Below are positions 1 to 12,139 of a stretch of DNA of 64,000 bases, in pieces (positions within the stretch are counted from its first letter, which is position 1; each line of letters opens with the position of its first letter). The translations under genes and the position numbers were made by a program. Under the pieces are notes generated by a model. It was not told the origin of the DNA. It searched no databases and saw nothing but the letters and a program-made list of their open reading frames with translations. Origin of the DNA: Phallus indusiatus (taxonomy: Eukaryota > Basidiomycota > Agaricomycetes > Phallales > Phallaceae). Where the stretch lies: assembly GCA_027605045.1 (NCBI GenBank), contig JAQFWX010000031.1:1-64000 (forward strand). The letters run 5' to 3'.

Positions 1-252
1 AAACCCTAAACCCTAAACCCTAAACCCTAAACCCTAAACCCTAAACCCTAAACCCTAAACCCTAAACCCTAAACCCTAAACCCTAAACCCTAAACCCTAA
101 ACCCTAAACCCTAAACCCTAAACCCTAAACCCTAAACCCTAAACCCTAAACCCTAACCCTAAACCCTAAACCCTAAACCCTAAACCCTAAACCCTAAACC
201 CTAAACCCTAAACCCTAAACCCTAAACCCTAAACCCTAAACCCTAAACCCTA
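1..252. repeat. Telomeric repeat array (CCCTAAA)n
   Basis: About 36 tandem copies of the heptamer CCCTAAA run from the first base to about 252, so this is a true chromosome end read inward along the C-rich strand. The G-strand repeat is TTTAGGG, the form best known from plants, whereas most filamentous fungi are known for TTAGGG. One unit at 151-156 is the hexamer CCCTAA, the only variant seen. The array breaks off into unique sequence at about 252. Confidence 0.98.
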
Positions 253-3200
253 TTTCAGGCGCGCGCTTACACTCCGTCGACGGACTGCTCGCTTAAGTGA
301 ATTAGGCGCCCAAAACCAAAGTTGTAGAGAAAAAAAACGAATTAGTACGTCTGTAATTAGTTTTTAATTTAGAGCAAAATTCAGCTCTGTAGAACCGAAA
401 TACTATTACGCGAAATCAACTTGATTTAATACTAAGTAGTGTGCAAATACCGAATTCGTTCTACAGAGCCCAATTCTCCACAGAATAAAATTCTAAAACA
501 AGACGTACTAAATCATTTTTTTTTCTCTACAATCTTTATTAGAGGTGCCTGACTAGTTTATTATGTAAACGCTCGTTTCCGAGAGTTATATACTTGAAGA
601 GCACTCAGTTACATCCAAAGCCCGAAGTCTGCATCCATCAAAAGGAGAGAGATTTCGGGACCGGATAAAATATCAAAAATAACTATTAATTACCTAGATT
701 TAATATACATCTTTAGTAATTATATTTATCTACTGAAATACATCGTAATTAACTAATAAACACCAGGGGAGGGGGAGCTGCACTAAGCGGAGTGAATAGC
801 TATACAGGGAGCCAACCAGAGGGCAGACTTACCCGGTGAGAATGACTATTGGTGGACGGAATAGCCGGTGAGCAAAATAAGCGGATAGTTACTATAATAA
901 GAAGGAACTCACAACCGGAGAGTGATCCTCACTGTGCAGAGTGAGTAAAATCACCCGGAGAGTCCTTTTGATCATCAGTGATGGAACTGATGGGAGATCA
1001 AAAAAAATAAATTGATCACCTCGGCAATCACTATTAAAACTCCGCTAAGCGAACTCACCGGGTGAGTATTCAAGGGGTTGAATACCTTATTCATCGAAGT
1101 AGTTTTCATAGCAGGTTCAAATAATGTACATATATAGCAGTAGTTACTTGGCAGCAGGGCGATGGTGAGCAGCGCAGAGTGTCGGGACACAGCTGTGAGA
1201 GTGCTCGGCAAACTCCGTGCATGATGACGTGTGGTTTCGAGTGTCATCCAAACTCGTCACCGCGCATCCATCGCTTCCGCTCATATTTTTGAGTCGGAAA
1301 AATTACCTAAATTAGCTACATGAGTACTACATTTAGATACACTATTAATATTGCAGTGTTCGTCGAGACGAACGACGAGGAACGAGCATTTACTCGCTGT
1401 GCACTACAACGCCGGCGAGTTGTGTTTGAACTCCGACAGTGGACGCGCGTTGTGTAATGGGGCGGTGTGCATCTATGGGGGCGAGTGGATGACGCGGCAT
1501 ATAGAGTGTAACAGTGGCCGTGTGAAATGAACTCGGGCCATGCGAAGTCTGTGAGAGGTAAACTCGGGCCGTGTGAAGTGAACTCTGAGCCGTGCGAAAT
1601 GAACTTGAGCCAGGTAAAATGAACCCGGGCCGTGTGAACTAGCCAGGCAAGCCAATCGGAAGGCTCGAACGGACGCCTATCTTTTCAATCGAGTATCGTT
1701 TGAGTCAGGAATAATAGTAGAGTTCTCTGTTCGTCTGTGTCGTGAAGCGGTCGAGTATTTAGGAAAAGCGTTTGTGAGGGGGATAAAACTCGACCCTGAC
1801 GTGTTCAATGACCCATTATTTCTCTGTACGTCAGATGTGCAGAACAGTCTGGAATGCATATTGATAGGCTTCCAGGCTTCTAATAAAGGCAAAGTTCTCA
1901 AAGACTCCCTTTCCATCAGTAAGTTTTTTTTTTAATTTTATTTCTTGTTTTTTCTTTTATTTAAATTCTTTAAAGAATTCTTCCAATGCAAATATTGATG
2001 TGGAAGGTATAGTCTCTATACCAGCTAATTCAAATGTGAAAGTAGAGAATAAGATTTATTCAAATTTCTTTTATTCACTTTATTTGACTTCTTGTTAGCA
2101 ATTGTTTACTACAGTTACTGTAACAATCCCAATCCATTTATGATCAAATACAAAATATGTAATCACATGTTTTGTATTCAAACTGAGGACAATGTTAGCT
2201 ACCTTGAAAAAAACAAAGTAGATAAGATAAAGGCAGACTTTGAATGTTTTAAATGTTGTGTTTATAATCAATGTAACTATTTGGTATTTTTTTCCTTTAA
2301 TATGTATTCTTATTATTTAATGCTTTAGCCTCACCATTTTCCTCAGCCATAGTATTCTGCCCCTATCCTTGAAGAACACAGAGGAAACACCATTAATGTG
2401 GCTCGCAAGCAAGATTGTGCAAGGACATTCCATCGCGTGGGTATGTCGATGAGATAGTTAAGTAAATTCAAGTAAGAGTTTCTTTTACGTGTAGTAAAGA
2501 TGCATCGTTTGATGAATACATATTCCTTGTGACAGCTTACACGCTAATACTATCCTTCCAGATCGTTATGATTTTTGAGTTTAACAGATTTGCCTAGATT
2601 GTAAGGAATTTGCGGAATTCCTCATGGTTGAGATGTACAAGCCTCTACCTCAAGAATACAGTACAGTATTCATTGTTGCTACTTGGTTGAATATGTAGTA
2701 TTTGTAACACAGCCAAACCCTAGTATCAGTATGATTTACCAGTACCAGCAGTCCTTTGAAAGCCTTGAACATTTTTGTGTGTTCTTCACTATGACATAAC
2801 ATTATCTTATGCTAGAAGTTGAGTATATTATTTATCAACCAACAGAGAATGCAGATGTTTTTCAGTTTGTTTATAAAAACTTGCTTTTGAATCTCAAGGG
2901 AATAAATACTTCCTCTCTACTTTTCTTTTTTTTAAACACTATAGACATAGATTATCAAGTTTCAGTTAAATATGCATCATCAGAATAAGATAGTATTGAC
3001 TTGTATGATAATGTCTAGAGCTCAATTTTATCATTATTCTCATATCTTCTAATAGCATATTATTGTCCTGAAGTAACATCAAGAACAATATCCTCCAAAG
3101 GTCTCAAAAAAGAGAATGCTAAAGAGGTAAAGGAAGTTATATAAAAAGGTTGTGCATGAATGAGGATAATATTTGAGAAGTTGATTCTCTATATGGAAAC

Positions 3201-3816
3201 ATTGAAATTTCAAGCTAGTTAAAAATACATATAACAAAGGGTGAATGAATATACACCAAACCAACTGAACATTGAAGTGAAAACACCACTAAGTGATGAA
3301 GATAGGGAAAAAACATTCAAGGCTAAAGTACTACAATAATGACTCAGGTGTAAAAAACTGAAAAAGAGAGATGTAGAAATATGATAATATATGAGAAGAG
3401 TTTGGTTCAGGTTGATTGAAAGACAGGATAATGAGAGCTAAAGGAATATATCCATGACCACAACATCATTAGACTGCAAACTCTAGAAGGATACAATGAA
3501 GGAGAGGCTTAAATGGTGACTAGGAAACAAAGAGATGGAGACTGACAGTCATTGATTCATCATTCAACACCCTTTTCTCCCAAGGAAAATCCCCAAGTTG
3601 GATTAGTGTCATAACTTCTATATATATACATCTGGTGTAGAAAGAAAAGAACAATGATATAAAGCAATACTTGAAAGGATTGAACAGTACCTGTAAGCTA
3701 AAAGTTGATGAGAGTCAAGGCCAGATTCAGACTCAGCAGTAGATGTTTACATATTGAACTTTAAAGGATTGTATGCAGTAGAGATATGATATATGTAGAA
3801 TTTGGCAATGTGCATA
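253..3816. other. Subtelomeric spacer without a supported gene
   Basis: Between the telomere and the first gene only short, uninformative open frames occur. The first 1.7 kb is mixed in composition and includes CACCGGGTGAG/CCGGTGAG-like words around 830-1065 and a degenerate minisatellite at about 1515-1640. From about 1920 to 3800 the sequence is AT-rich. I recognised no retrotransposon, helicase or other typical subtelomeric gene. Confidence 0.6.
1515..1640. repeat. Degenerate subtelomeric minisatellite
   Basis: Five or six imperfect copies of a unit of about 20-24 bases resembling GGGCCGTGTGAAATGAACTC follow one another, with variants such as GCCATGCGAAG and GCCGTGCGAAATGAAC. The copies diverge and vary in length, so boundaries are approximate. 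Confidence 0.55.
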
Positions 3817-4894
3817 CTAAACTGCTAAGGCAGGGATGTTGTAATGTCCAGCAAAGGTGTCAAATTGACTGTCTTTCTCCACCAAAGACTTCACTAAGGG
3901 GTGCTCCGGATAAGTTTCTGATAGTTGGCTTTTGCTCATAATAAGACAGATGATGATAGAATAGTCATGCAGGACGATCCATACCTCCACAAAGGTCCGA
4001 TGTCTGTCTTCCGACCTACAAGCTCCGCAGCCACGATAGCCCCGGCTAGTGCATCATCAACCCTCCCGTATTGGAGTTTTTGAGCTTCTAAAAAGTCCGA
4101 TTGTGCTTCGGGTAATTCATTCCGCAGAAGGTGTGTTACACCGCGTGAAACGAGAAGTTGGCCGGAAGACACAGATGGGTTGTGTAGTTGTTCGATATAG
4201 AAAGAATGAGGGTTTGCATACGAGTCTTTACCTGTCAATAGGCCAATTGACGCTTCTATGTGCTGCATTAGTAAGTCATCTTCCGCCCATTTTCTAGCAC
4301 GATCGCGTTCCTTCCTCGCGAGATCTACGCGGTTTATTGAGAGATAGATTTGTACAATCAGCGCCAGACTGTAATAAAGATGTATTGAATTAGATAAGCA
4401 AAGAACGGGAAAGAGAATAAAAGCGTACGCGTCCAGATTTTCAATGGGAGTACCCGCACCCAAAACCTCCAACGCTTCTTCAATCTCTCCTTCCCTTGCA
4501 AAAGCGGTACCAGCCATAACTTTAACCAGACTCTTCTCATCCTCATCGATACCTTCCTGTTCAATCTCAACGCAGAGGTCTCTCATTTCTTCAAGGGCCT
4601 TCTCCCCGTCTTGCTTCGCTACGTACTTGGCCAAAGCAGAGACAGCACGGACCGAAAGGGATGTGCTATCCGAGGGTAAAATTCCAAGTGCTTCTGTTGG
4701 TCGATTCAATGCAATAAGGGCGCGAGCTTGGTAGAGTCTTATTTGATGGTAATCTGGCGATGATTCATCTGGTGTGATGTCCGTCAGGGATTTCCAGGCT
4801 CCTGACAAACGGTAAAATGAGACATTTCCAAGTTGAGAGATACTATACCTAATGTAAATTGTTGTTTCACGTAGTAGAGATTTGAGGAATCCAT
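3817..4894 (-). CDS. SEC28: Coatomer epsilon subunit (COPI epsilon-COP)
   Basis: Epsilon-COP is the solenoid subunit of the COPI coat, which carries Golgi-to-ER and intra-Golgi retrograde vesicles; it binds alpha-COP on the cytosolic face. Model: complement(join(3817..3934,3985..4368,4429..4801,4849..4894)), 306 aa, close to the usual length. The start MDSSNLYYVKQQFTLGAWKS joins across the 47-base first intron and fits the family N-terminus. TPR-like helices follow, including a segment ending KERDRARKWAEDD and a LRNELPEAQSDFLEAQ helix. The C-terminus (YPEHPLVKSLVEKDSQFDTF) needs the last 50-base intron. The middle intron (4369-4428) has no in-frame stop, so a naive reading retains it. The stretch around GKDSYANPHSFYIEQL has no acceptor nearby and is exonic. 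It is the most telomere-proximal gene and an expected essential single-copy housekeeping gene. Confidence 0.9.
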
Positions 4895-6535
4895 CGACAC
4901 AACGAATCGCTGGTGGATGTTTGAGTTAACGGAGATGTTTGTTTTTATGTGACGGCGTCACATGTACAGTCGTCCTGACAGGATATTTCGTTTGAACTTG
5001 CAAGATGTTTTTCATATTACCTCGGACAGACTCATCGCAAGGACGTGAAAGCTATTATCTTTAAACGAAAAATGATGGTGCGTTTATTATAGCGTCTTCC
5101 AGTGCTAAGGATTTGTAGGATGTCGACTCACTAGGTATAAGGCGAACAGGAGCTCGGGTTGCGAAGACGTGTCTTGGGATAAGGAACAAGATGGGCTGAG
5201 CGTTTAACGGATGAGGCAGAGAATGTCAAAGGGGTCTTTTTAGTTCTTTGGTCGCGAGTCCCGTTAGATTTTACCCCAAAGTCTCAAGCTTGTGCTAGGC
5301 AGTAAGGTATAGGGATGGTTTCTCGAAGCGTCATCTATGTACTCATACGTTGAAAGATGGTGTTTATGAAGTATTCTTATTCCTACGGACAAGCAGATAC
5401 AACCGGACGAAACAAGTAGTAGAAGTGTAGTCCTTCCCCGTATTCCGCTGAGTTGACAGAAGACCGTGCTAAGTGGTAATTTTCAGCGGCAAACAGAGAT
5501 AATTAATTACAGGCTTTACAGCGCGCTGTTTAGATAAAAGCGTAAGGTTACAGGCAAAGCTTATTTGAACATTTCAAATATTCACACCTACTTCAGCGAT
5601 CTTAAGTTTAATCTAATCATTATTAAAGATGAAAAATGGGATTCCCACCATCAGTCATGGACTAGTAACCAACCAACGATTCATTCGGATTTTCTCGACC
5701 GCAAGCGTTCCAATGATGAAGCGGCAGAATATTTTGCGAAAACAAGATATCCCATTACCAAAGCCACCATTAGTTGAAGATGAGAATACATACCCAAAAT
5801 TATCGTCCGCGCTTGTCTCCCAAAGATGCGATCTTCATAGATGACAGGCTCCAATCCGAGTTAATACGTAGAGCGCTGCGGCACCATCAGGAAATGTTAC
5901 TCCGTGTTCTGCGTGTGAACCAGCGACACGAATCCGCCCTGTTTCTTATCTTCCAATTCGAATCCAAAAATCGCGGTGAGCTTGGCAAAGACCGACATTA
6001 GGGGCATGTTTCCATAAATATGCACATCCGTTGTCAGGCCCAAAAACGATACGGGGAGTCTTGAAGCCGATTTTTTGATGCGTGCCTAGTATATTACCAG
6101 AAAAAAAGGAGTGAGTAGAACGTAGATTGCTGTCCAGAAAACAAGTGAAGTGGGTCTGTCAATGGTCCGCGACACTTTGCTTCACAGGATTGCGTAGCAA
6201 GATGATCGATCCGATGTCATTGATCATCACAGGAAGTAATAGCGCTGCTTGTGACTCAATGGATTTTTTCTTAGTCCGTGTCTTCTTATCACTGTGAAAG
6301 GTACCCCGGCATCGGTCCATTGATAAGCATTAGCTCCAAGTTTGTCATTGGCCGATAACAACTTCAGACACGCTGATTAGTCATCAACGAACCACTTTTC
6401 AGTAATGGCCGTGTACCTACATATTCACGCGAACTTGCTTCGTCTTCTTCTTCTTCTTATCCGCAACTACTACCTTCACTCGTTTGGGTAGTTGAATTGT
6501 TATTTGCAGCGTCTCTTGCAAATAATTATCCTGCC
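4895..6535. other. Intergenic region between epsilon-COP and the ammonium transporter
   Basis: This 1.6-kb interval separates two divergent genes. It contains overlapping short frames at 5565-6001 (+) and about 5897-6100 (-) with no recognisable motif. The last 300 bases carry several GATA motifs, listed separately. Confidence 0.5.
6285..6461. promoter_or_regulatory. Cluster of GATA-factor motifs upstream of the ammonium transporter
   Basis: GATAAG or its complement occurs at 6285-6290 (CTTATC), 6322-6327 (GATAAG) and 6456-6461 (CTTATC), and GATAA at 6354-6358, all within about 250 bases of the start codon at 6536. In fungi these are binding words of AreA/Nit2/Gln3-type regulators that derepress ammonium permeases in poor nitrogen. 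The sites are seen; regulation by them is inferred. Confidence 0.5.
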
Positions 6536-8823
6536 ATGGTCAACGTTACATACGACGCCTGTAAGCATGTTTACTAGGTTCGCCCCTTCTGTTCCAAACA
6601 GTCTTCGTTTACAGCCGGTTCGATTCAAATCCACCAGCCAGAAGATGGTCCACCCACTGGTATATACAGTCCTGGCGATATTGCATGGATCCTCGCAAGC
6701 ACGGCCCTCGTCTGGATCATGATTCCAGGCGTCGGATTCTTTTATTCAGGTCTCCTACGGAGGAAAAATGCTCTGAGTATGATTTACTTGAGCATGATGT
6801 GTTTGGCCGTGGTTTCGTTCCAGGTAAGTTGTATGTTCTGCGGCTGAATCTTTCAGTATGGACTCATAACAATCATAAACAGTGGTTTTTCTGGGGTTTC
6901 TCGTTGGCTTTCAGTGAAACAGGTAGTCGCTTTATCGGAGATCTCAGTGAGTTACATGTCGTCATTCCCAAGCCCATGAACACGACTAGATCTTTCTGTG
7001 CTTAGAACATTTCGCCCTTCGAGGTGTCCTTGATTCCCCATCTATCGGCAGTCCTCGAGTCCCCAGCATTGTATTTTGCGTTTATCAACTGATGTTCGCC
7101 GCTATAACGTGAGGATTTTTTTTTCTCCTACATTTTTTTTTGGGTCCCGCATGGCGTACGATAGCCGTATCAGCGGAGAATCGTATCGCCCTGGATTTCA
7201 ACTTGACGAGCGGCTGATATTTCATCTCTATTAGGCCGATGATCGCTATTGGAGCTGTCGCCGAACGCGGTAGATTGGGACCGTTAATTCTGTTCGTGTT
7301 CGTCTGGAGCACTATCGTTTATGGTACTATTTTATTTTATTTTATTTTATTATCCTCTTTCCCGACAATTGATTTTCCTCTTAGATCCTATCGCATGCTG
7401 GACCTGGAACTCGAATGGTTGGTCGTTCGTGTTGGGCGGTCTCGATTTTGCCGGAGGAACCCCCGTTCACATCTCAAGTGGGACCGCCGCTCTAGCCATC
7501 AGGTTCGTGTCCTGTTTAAGGAACTCATTCGATCGCCGCTGATTCTGATAACAACGGCATAGTATTTATCTTGGTAAACGTCGTGGATATGGAACAGAGC
7601 GACTGGCGTACAAGCCCCATAATACTAGCTATGTTATTTTGGGGACTGTTTTCCTGTGGTTCGGCTGGTTCGGTATACTCCAGTCCCCATGTATGCGTCA
7701 CTCGCACGAACTAAGAACAACGCTTTCGCAGGTTTCAACGGTGGATCAGCTCTCTCAGCCAACTACCGCGCAGCCGAAGCATGCATAGTTACCAACCTCG
7801 CCGCGAGTGTTGGTGGTTTGACCTGGATGTTCTGGGTAAGTCATCATGCCATATACAATGAAATTCCCTACATGTCATTTTCCAGGATTACCGACTGGAG
7901 CGCAAATGGTCTGCCGTCGGTTTTTGCTCTGGGGCCATCGCTGGTCTCGTCGCAATTACTCCAGGTTCTGGATTCGTCGGAGCTCGTGAGATTTTTATCC
8001 TTTTCTCAGTCTGTGTAAATTATAGTTGAACATCTTTAATCTAGCCGCTTCCGTATGTTTTGGTTTCATGGCCGGTACTGTTTGCAACTTTGCCACACAG
8101 CTCAAGTTCCTTTTCAAATACGACGACTGTCTGGATGTAAGTACCCCTTTCTACCCATTCACATGTGAACAGCTTTCACTTAGCCGTAAACCCATTCAAG
8201 ATCTTTGCCTCTCACGCCATAGGCGGTATCGTGGGTAATGTAAGCCATATATCGTTTCTTTGCCCGTCAAACATCCATATCAATCTTGACTAGATCTTGA
8301 CGGGTCTGTTCGCACAAGCTGACGTTGCGGGATTGGACGGTATTACTGTCATACCTGGCGGTTGGATTAACCACCACTGGGGTATGTGTGAAAACCTCTA
8401 TCTCGTTCACACAACCTGAAGTTTGTTGTAGTCCAATTGGGTAAACAGTTGGCTGACTCAGTCGCCGGTTTATCATATTCTTTCGTTGTCACTGTAAGTT
8501 TTTTCCGGTCTCTCCATATCAAAAACAATTAATTAATAAAACATTGAAAGACCATCATACTCTGGGTGATGCATTTCATTCCAGGATGTAGTTTGAGGCT
8601 CACCAACGAGGACGCTGAAATCATCGGTATCGATGACGCGGAAATGGGAGAATTTGCTTATGATTATGTTGGAATCGATACCGAACTCGGTGTCAGCGGG
8701 GCTTCAGAACAACCATACGGCTTCCGCGGGAACATCACCACCGGAGGAAGAGAACCCGCCCATAAAACTCTATCTGCCAGCGCATCTGATTCGGGAGAGG
8801 CAGTTTCAAAAGAGATTGCCTAA
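6536..8823 (+). CDS. AMT: Ammonium transporter, AMT/MEP/Rh family
   Basis: A plasma-membrane ammonium permease. Model: join(6536..6560,6615..6823,6883..6946,7006..7108,7235..7323,7385..7502,7563..7672,7732..7835,7886..7985,8045..8136,8201..8239,8294..8381,8432..8493,8551..8823), 14 exons, 491 aa, normal for fungal MEP proteins. About eleven membrane helices are expected. Family signatures are all present: GVGFFYSGLLRRKNALSM near residue 50, WFFWGFSLAFS, GLDFAGGTPVHISSG with the first pore histidine and its nearby aspartate, FGWFGFNGGSAL, and FASHAIGG with the second pore histidine. The cytoplasmic tail starts near DDAEMGEFAYDYVG and ends in a Ser-rich stretch. Exon 1 supplies only eight residues plus one base. 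GATA words upstream suggest control by nitrogen source. Transport type (Mep1-like, or Mep2-like with sensor function) cannot be told from this reading. Confidence 0.95.
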
Positions 8824-9539
8824 GCCTTTTTTTCTTCTTATCTAAATTAAACTAGTGAAATCTAGCGATATATATACAAAATTTCAGTTTTCTTTAGATC
8901 TATTATTATCAGCGCTCATTCATCTTAATTTTGTTTCTCGTACCTTGGCTCTTACATGATATATAAACTATATATCTCACACCAAAATGTCTCCTGGTGG
9001 AAATATGTCACCATGCTAATCAAGCCGAAATCATCAAACGGGTGAGACTCATGTGAAATGCTCTATAGTGACCAATGGAAATGAAACACGCCTGTCCGGA
9101 AACGGAGTCATCTTTGCGTGGCAGGCCCCATCTTTGAAAATAAAATGCTCCATGTGAGTGTTACGTTTCTCCTAAGCCGCCAAGACAGGCAACAATTCTT
9201 ATTAGCCCGTCATTACCCCGAATTAAAGCTCTTAGAATGTTGAGCGCGGTCATGAGAAAACTGTTATAAAGACATGTCAGCTCAAGTCGACGAGAGAATT
9301 AGATAGCGCCGAATTAATGATCGAAATCGAACCGAGTACGAGTGAGACCGATGAGAAATCGTATATACTACTTAAGATCTACGTCCCCGATGCTAAGACT
9401 AGTAAACAAAGCCTCTGTCCTACATGGTTTATACTACTTATCTAGGTACTCATATCGTGTTGACATAAAAACCGTAGGGTCAGAAATGCTCGCCAAAACG
9501 CCATTGCTTTATGAATTAACAAGTAAACCCCAGGCTCGT
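8824..9539. other. Convergent intergenic region (ammonium transporter / nagA)
   Basis: This 716-base interval lies between the 3' ends of two convergent genes. AT-rich sequence directly after the transporter stop is probable 3'-UTR. An open frame at 9342-9692 (+) mostly overlaps the last nagA exon on the other strand and is a shadow. Confidence 0.5.
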
Positions 9540-11776
9540 TCATTGTTCAGCGGACCATACTTCTTCCCCACGAACCCAAGTTCCTTTGACATACCCATTA
9601 GAGTCCAGGATAACGAAATCGGCATCTGCCCCGGGACGAAGGGTACCTTTTCGTGCTTCAATCCCAAGGCATCTGAGAAGAACCAATGTTAATTAGGAAC
9701 AGTGGCAAGATATAGATGAACAACATACGCGGCTGGATTGTACGTAACACACTTCAAAGCTTCGCCCAAGGTGCACCCAGTGAACTGAACAAAGTTACGT
9801 ACGCAAATATCCAGTGTCACAACGCTACGGATATTTGTTGGTCACCAGTTAGATATAATGGTTATAGCAAGATTCACCTTCCAGCAAGCGTATCCGTTCC
9901 TTCAATGTAAAGCTTCACGCCGTCTTTTATCAGCCGCCTGTTATCCCGCCAATTATGTAAACCATCCTCCAAATGAGGATCAAGCATTGGCATCGCTGAA
10001 AACGCAATCAGAGATTCTCGTTGTATGTCGATTCAAGAAAGCACATGAGAACTACCATCGGTGATGAGAATACAGCCCTCTGGATGAGCGGTATAAGCTA
10101 ACTAATCAAGAGTTGAGCAACGAGACAACTGGTACTAAGGCGCTGGGAGAACGACATACCCTGACTGAATGAGCATGCGAATGACACCCGTCAACAATGA
10201 TACCATAGTACGGCTTTCGGAGCAGTTTTGTTGGAGGTGGTGCCGTCAAAGAAGATGTGGATCTTCTCTTTATGCTGGAACTGGAAAGAACGCGACTTAA
10301 AGGTGGTACGATATTGTGCTTTGTCGGGTAGATAACGGGTGTTTGTGGTGGTGTAGATAGTTCCGAGAAAGCTTCAGACGCAAAGTCTGGGCCCGGACCC
10401 GGTTGTGAAACCTGTTTCGCGTCATCTGCGAACGTGTTCAATCAGAACTTGGGCATGGTGCTCTCTCGGAATACAAATGCGATCCTTACCTTCATAAGTG
10501 AATTGCGTGTTACCAGTGACACTCTTGACATCGATGGGATTCACGGACGAGGCACCAAGAAGGCCAATGATGCTGGGATCGCGGTGGTGTAACTGTGGCA
10601 TGGCGTTGAACAAGTGCGTTATAAGACGAGCCCCAGATTTGACGGCTTGAAGCGCAATATCGGAGGAAGCAATACTGTAAAGATGTTAGCGGCTGGACGT
10701 CTTACAGCACAAACAGGGGTGAAGTACGCACCTATGTCCAATGGAGCAGATAACGCCACGTTTAGACAGCTCTTGAATAGCAGATATGACACCTTCTACT
10801 TCAGGCGCCATAGTTATCATCCTTACAAAGGGCGGGTTGTATGTAACACCGTTGGGTTGACTCTTATATAGCTCTTTTTGATCCCGTAAAGCAGCAGAAC
10901 CGTAAACAGCCTCGAAAGCGCCGAATCCTATCATAAAGAGTTTTCTTTTTCAGCACAAAAAAGCGGCGGAGAAATGAAGGACAGACTGCTAACCATCAGT
11001 AGCTACCAGCAGATACCCTGGCATATGTGCGCCTCTTTTGGCGTGGTGCAGAAAAGGACCTTCAGCATGCCAACCAAGCAACGTCGCGCTTCTTGGGTGT
11101 GATACGGCAGCTAGGAGAGGAAGAAGCTACATGGACCGTATGAAAAAAAAAGGGTAGGCGATGAAGGATCGGGGCTCAAGTTACTTTGACATAGTGGGAC
11201 TTCTCTTGCGTCTAAAGGAAAAACGGGTCTTTTAGCGAGCGAAGAAACGACTGTAAAAGTAAAGAAGCCATACAATAATAGTCGGTAATAGCCTAAGAGA
11301 AACATGTCAAGAGATGTATCAAGATATCGAAATAAACCTACGAAGTGACGCCTGTCTCTACAATTCTGCTGGCGACCATCCGCAATCCTTGGTCGTATTT
11401 GCGGGCTGCATCAGCGTCCTCCTCCTGGGGAAAGATGGAAAAATCGAATCCATACGCCCCGTTAATTTGTACGTCTATAAAACCCGGACTACGGCTATGT
11501 GTAAATGTGTTCCAAGAACGCAAATAAAGCCTTACCTGACGATACTCCCGCCAAGGTCGATAATAGTGCTAGGACGTTGGTTCAATTCGTAGAACGTTTT
11601 CTAACAGTGCCATTAATTCAGTAAGAACAGTCTGAATATTTAAAGTCGAAGGATGATGTTACTTGAGCATCCACTATGATCCCCTTTTGTTTATCGAACC
11701 ACAGATCGCGCTGGACAATTGAACCGTCTTCAAGGGCGAGTTTGCAATTCGTGAAGCAGAGGAGACTGTTTGACAT
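9540..11776 (-). CDS. nagA: N-acetylglucosamine-6-phosphate deacetylase (NagA family)
   Basis: This enzyme removes acetate from GlcNAc-6-phosphate, giving glucosamine-6-phosphate in chitin and amino-sugar catabolism in the cytosol. Model: complement(join(9540..9672,9729..9824,9878..9995,10056..10101,10160..10425,10490..10674,10732..10927,10994..11126,11185..11211,11274..11292,11342..11488,11536..11600,11663..11776)), 13 exons, 514 aa. Amidohydrolase landmarks occur in order: SPGFIDVQINGAYGFDFS, GWHAEGPFLHHAKRGAH (metal Glu), ICSIGHS (metal His), THLFNAMPQLHH (metal His), IIVDGCHSH, ITDAMPMLDPH (catalytic Asp) and LRPGADADFVILD. It exceeds the roughly 400-430 residues usual for the family because a Ser/Pro/Thr-rich segment (about residues 279-364) is inserted before KPYYGIIVDG. 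Exons of 19 and 27 nucleotides restore SLLPTII and TQEKSHYVK. The donor at 10993 is GTTAGC rather than GTAAGT. The next gene upstream on the same strand is an acetyltransferase. Confidence 0.93.
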
Positions 11777-12139
11777 GGTCTCGAGGGCGGAATAAGATAG
11801 CAGTAGAGACGGAAAGGAATGTTATATGAGCTGCCCAGGGTGTCCACGTCGAACATGAACGACCGTGTCTTGTGGAAGCCAGCGAAGACCACATGGTTGG
11901 CAGCAAGATCTGGCCTGAAGCGCCCGTGAGTACATGTGGACTGACTGACTTGTAAGGCAATTCTTCGGAAGGTGGCAGCGTGGTAACCTTTTCGCAAGAT
12001 CTATATCTCACATCTATATACATACACTAAGGGTTCATAAATGTCGTCGCAAGCTTGCTCTTATTCACGTCGAATAGGACTACATAACAAAATAAACCAT
12101 AGAAAGCAGTGGACGACTCGGATAGGAGTAGTCTCAGCG
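11777..12139. other. Spacer between nagA and the acetyltransferase
   Basis: This 363-base region holds the nagA promoter and the 3' end of the upstream, same-strand gene. I see no open frame of interest and no clear TATA box. Confidence 0.5.

Noticed and set aside
4049..4734. Plus-strand frames inside the epsilon-COP gene
   Set aside because: They are antisense to exons whose translation fits epsilon-COP.
5897..6100. Open minus-strand stretch of about 70 codons upstream of the ammonium transporter
   Set aside because: It has no motif I recognise, no clear ATG or matching neighbouring exon, and overlaps equally long plus-strand frames.
11251..11273. A 23-base GT..AG segment in nagA that could be a tiny intron
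   Set aside because: Using it breaks the frame to the next conserved block; treating it as part of a 62-base intron restores SLLPTII and TQEKSHYVK.
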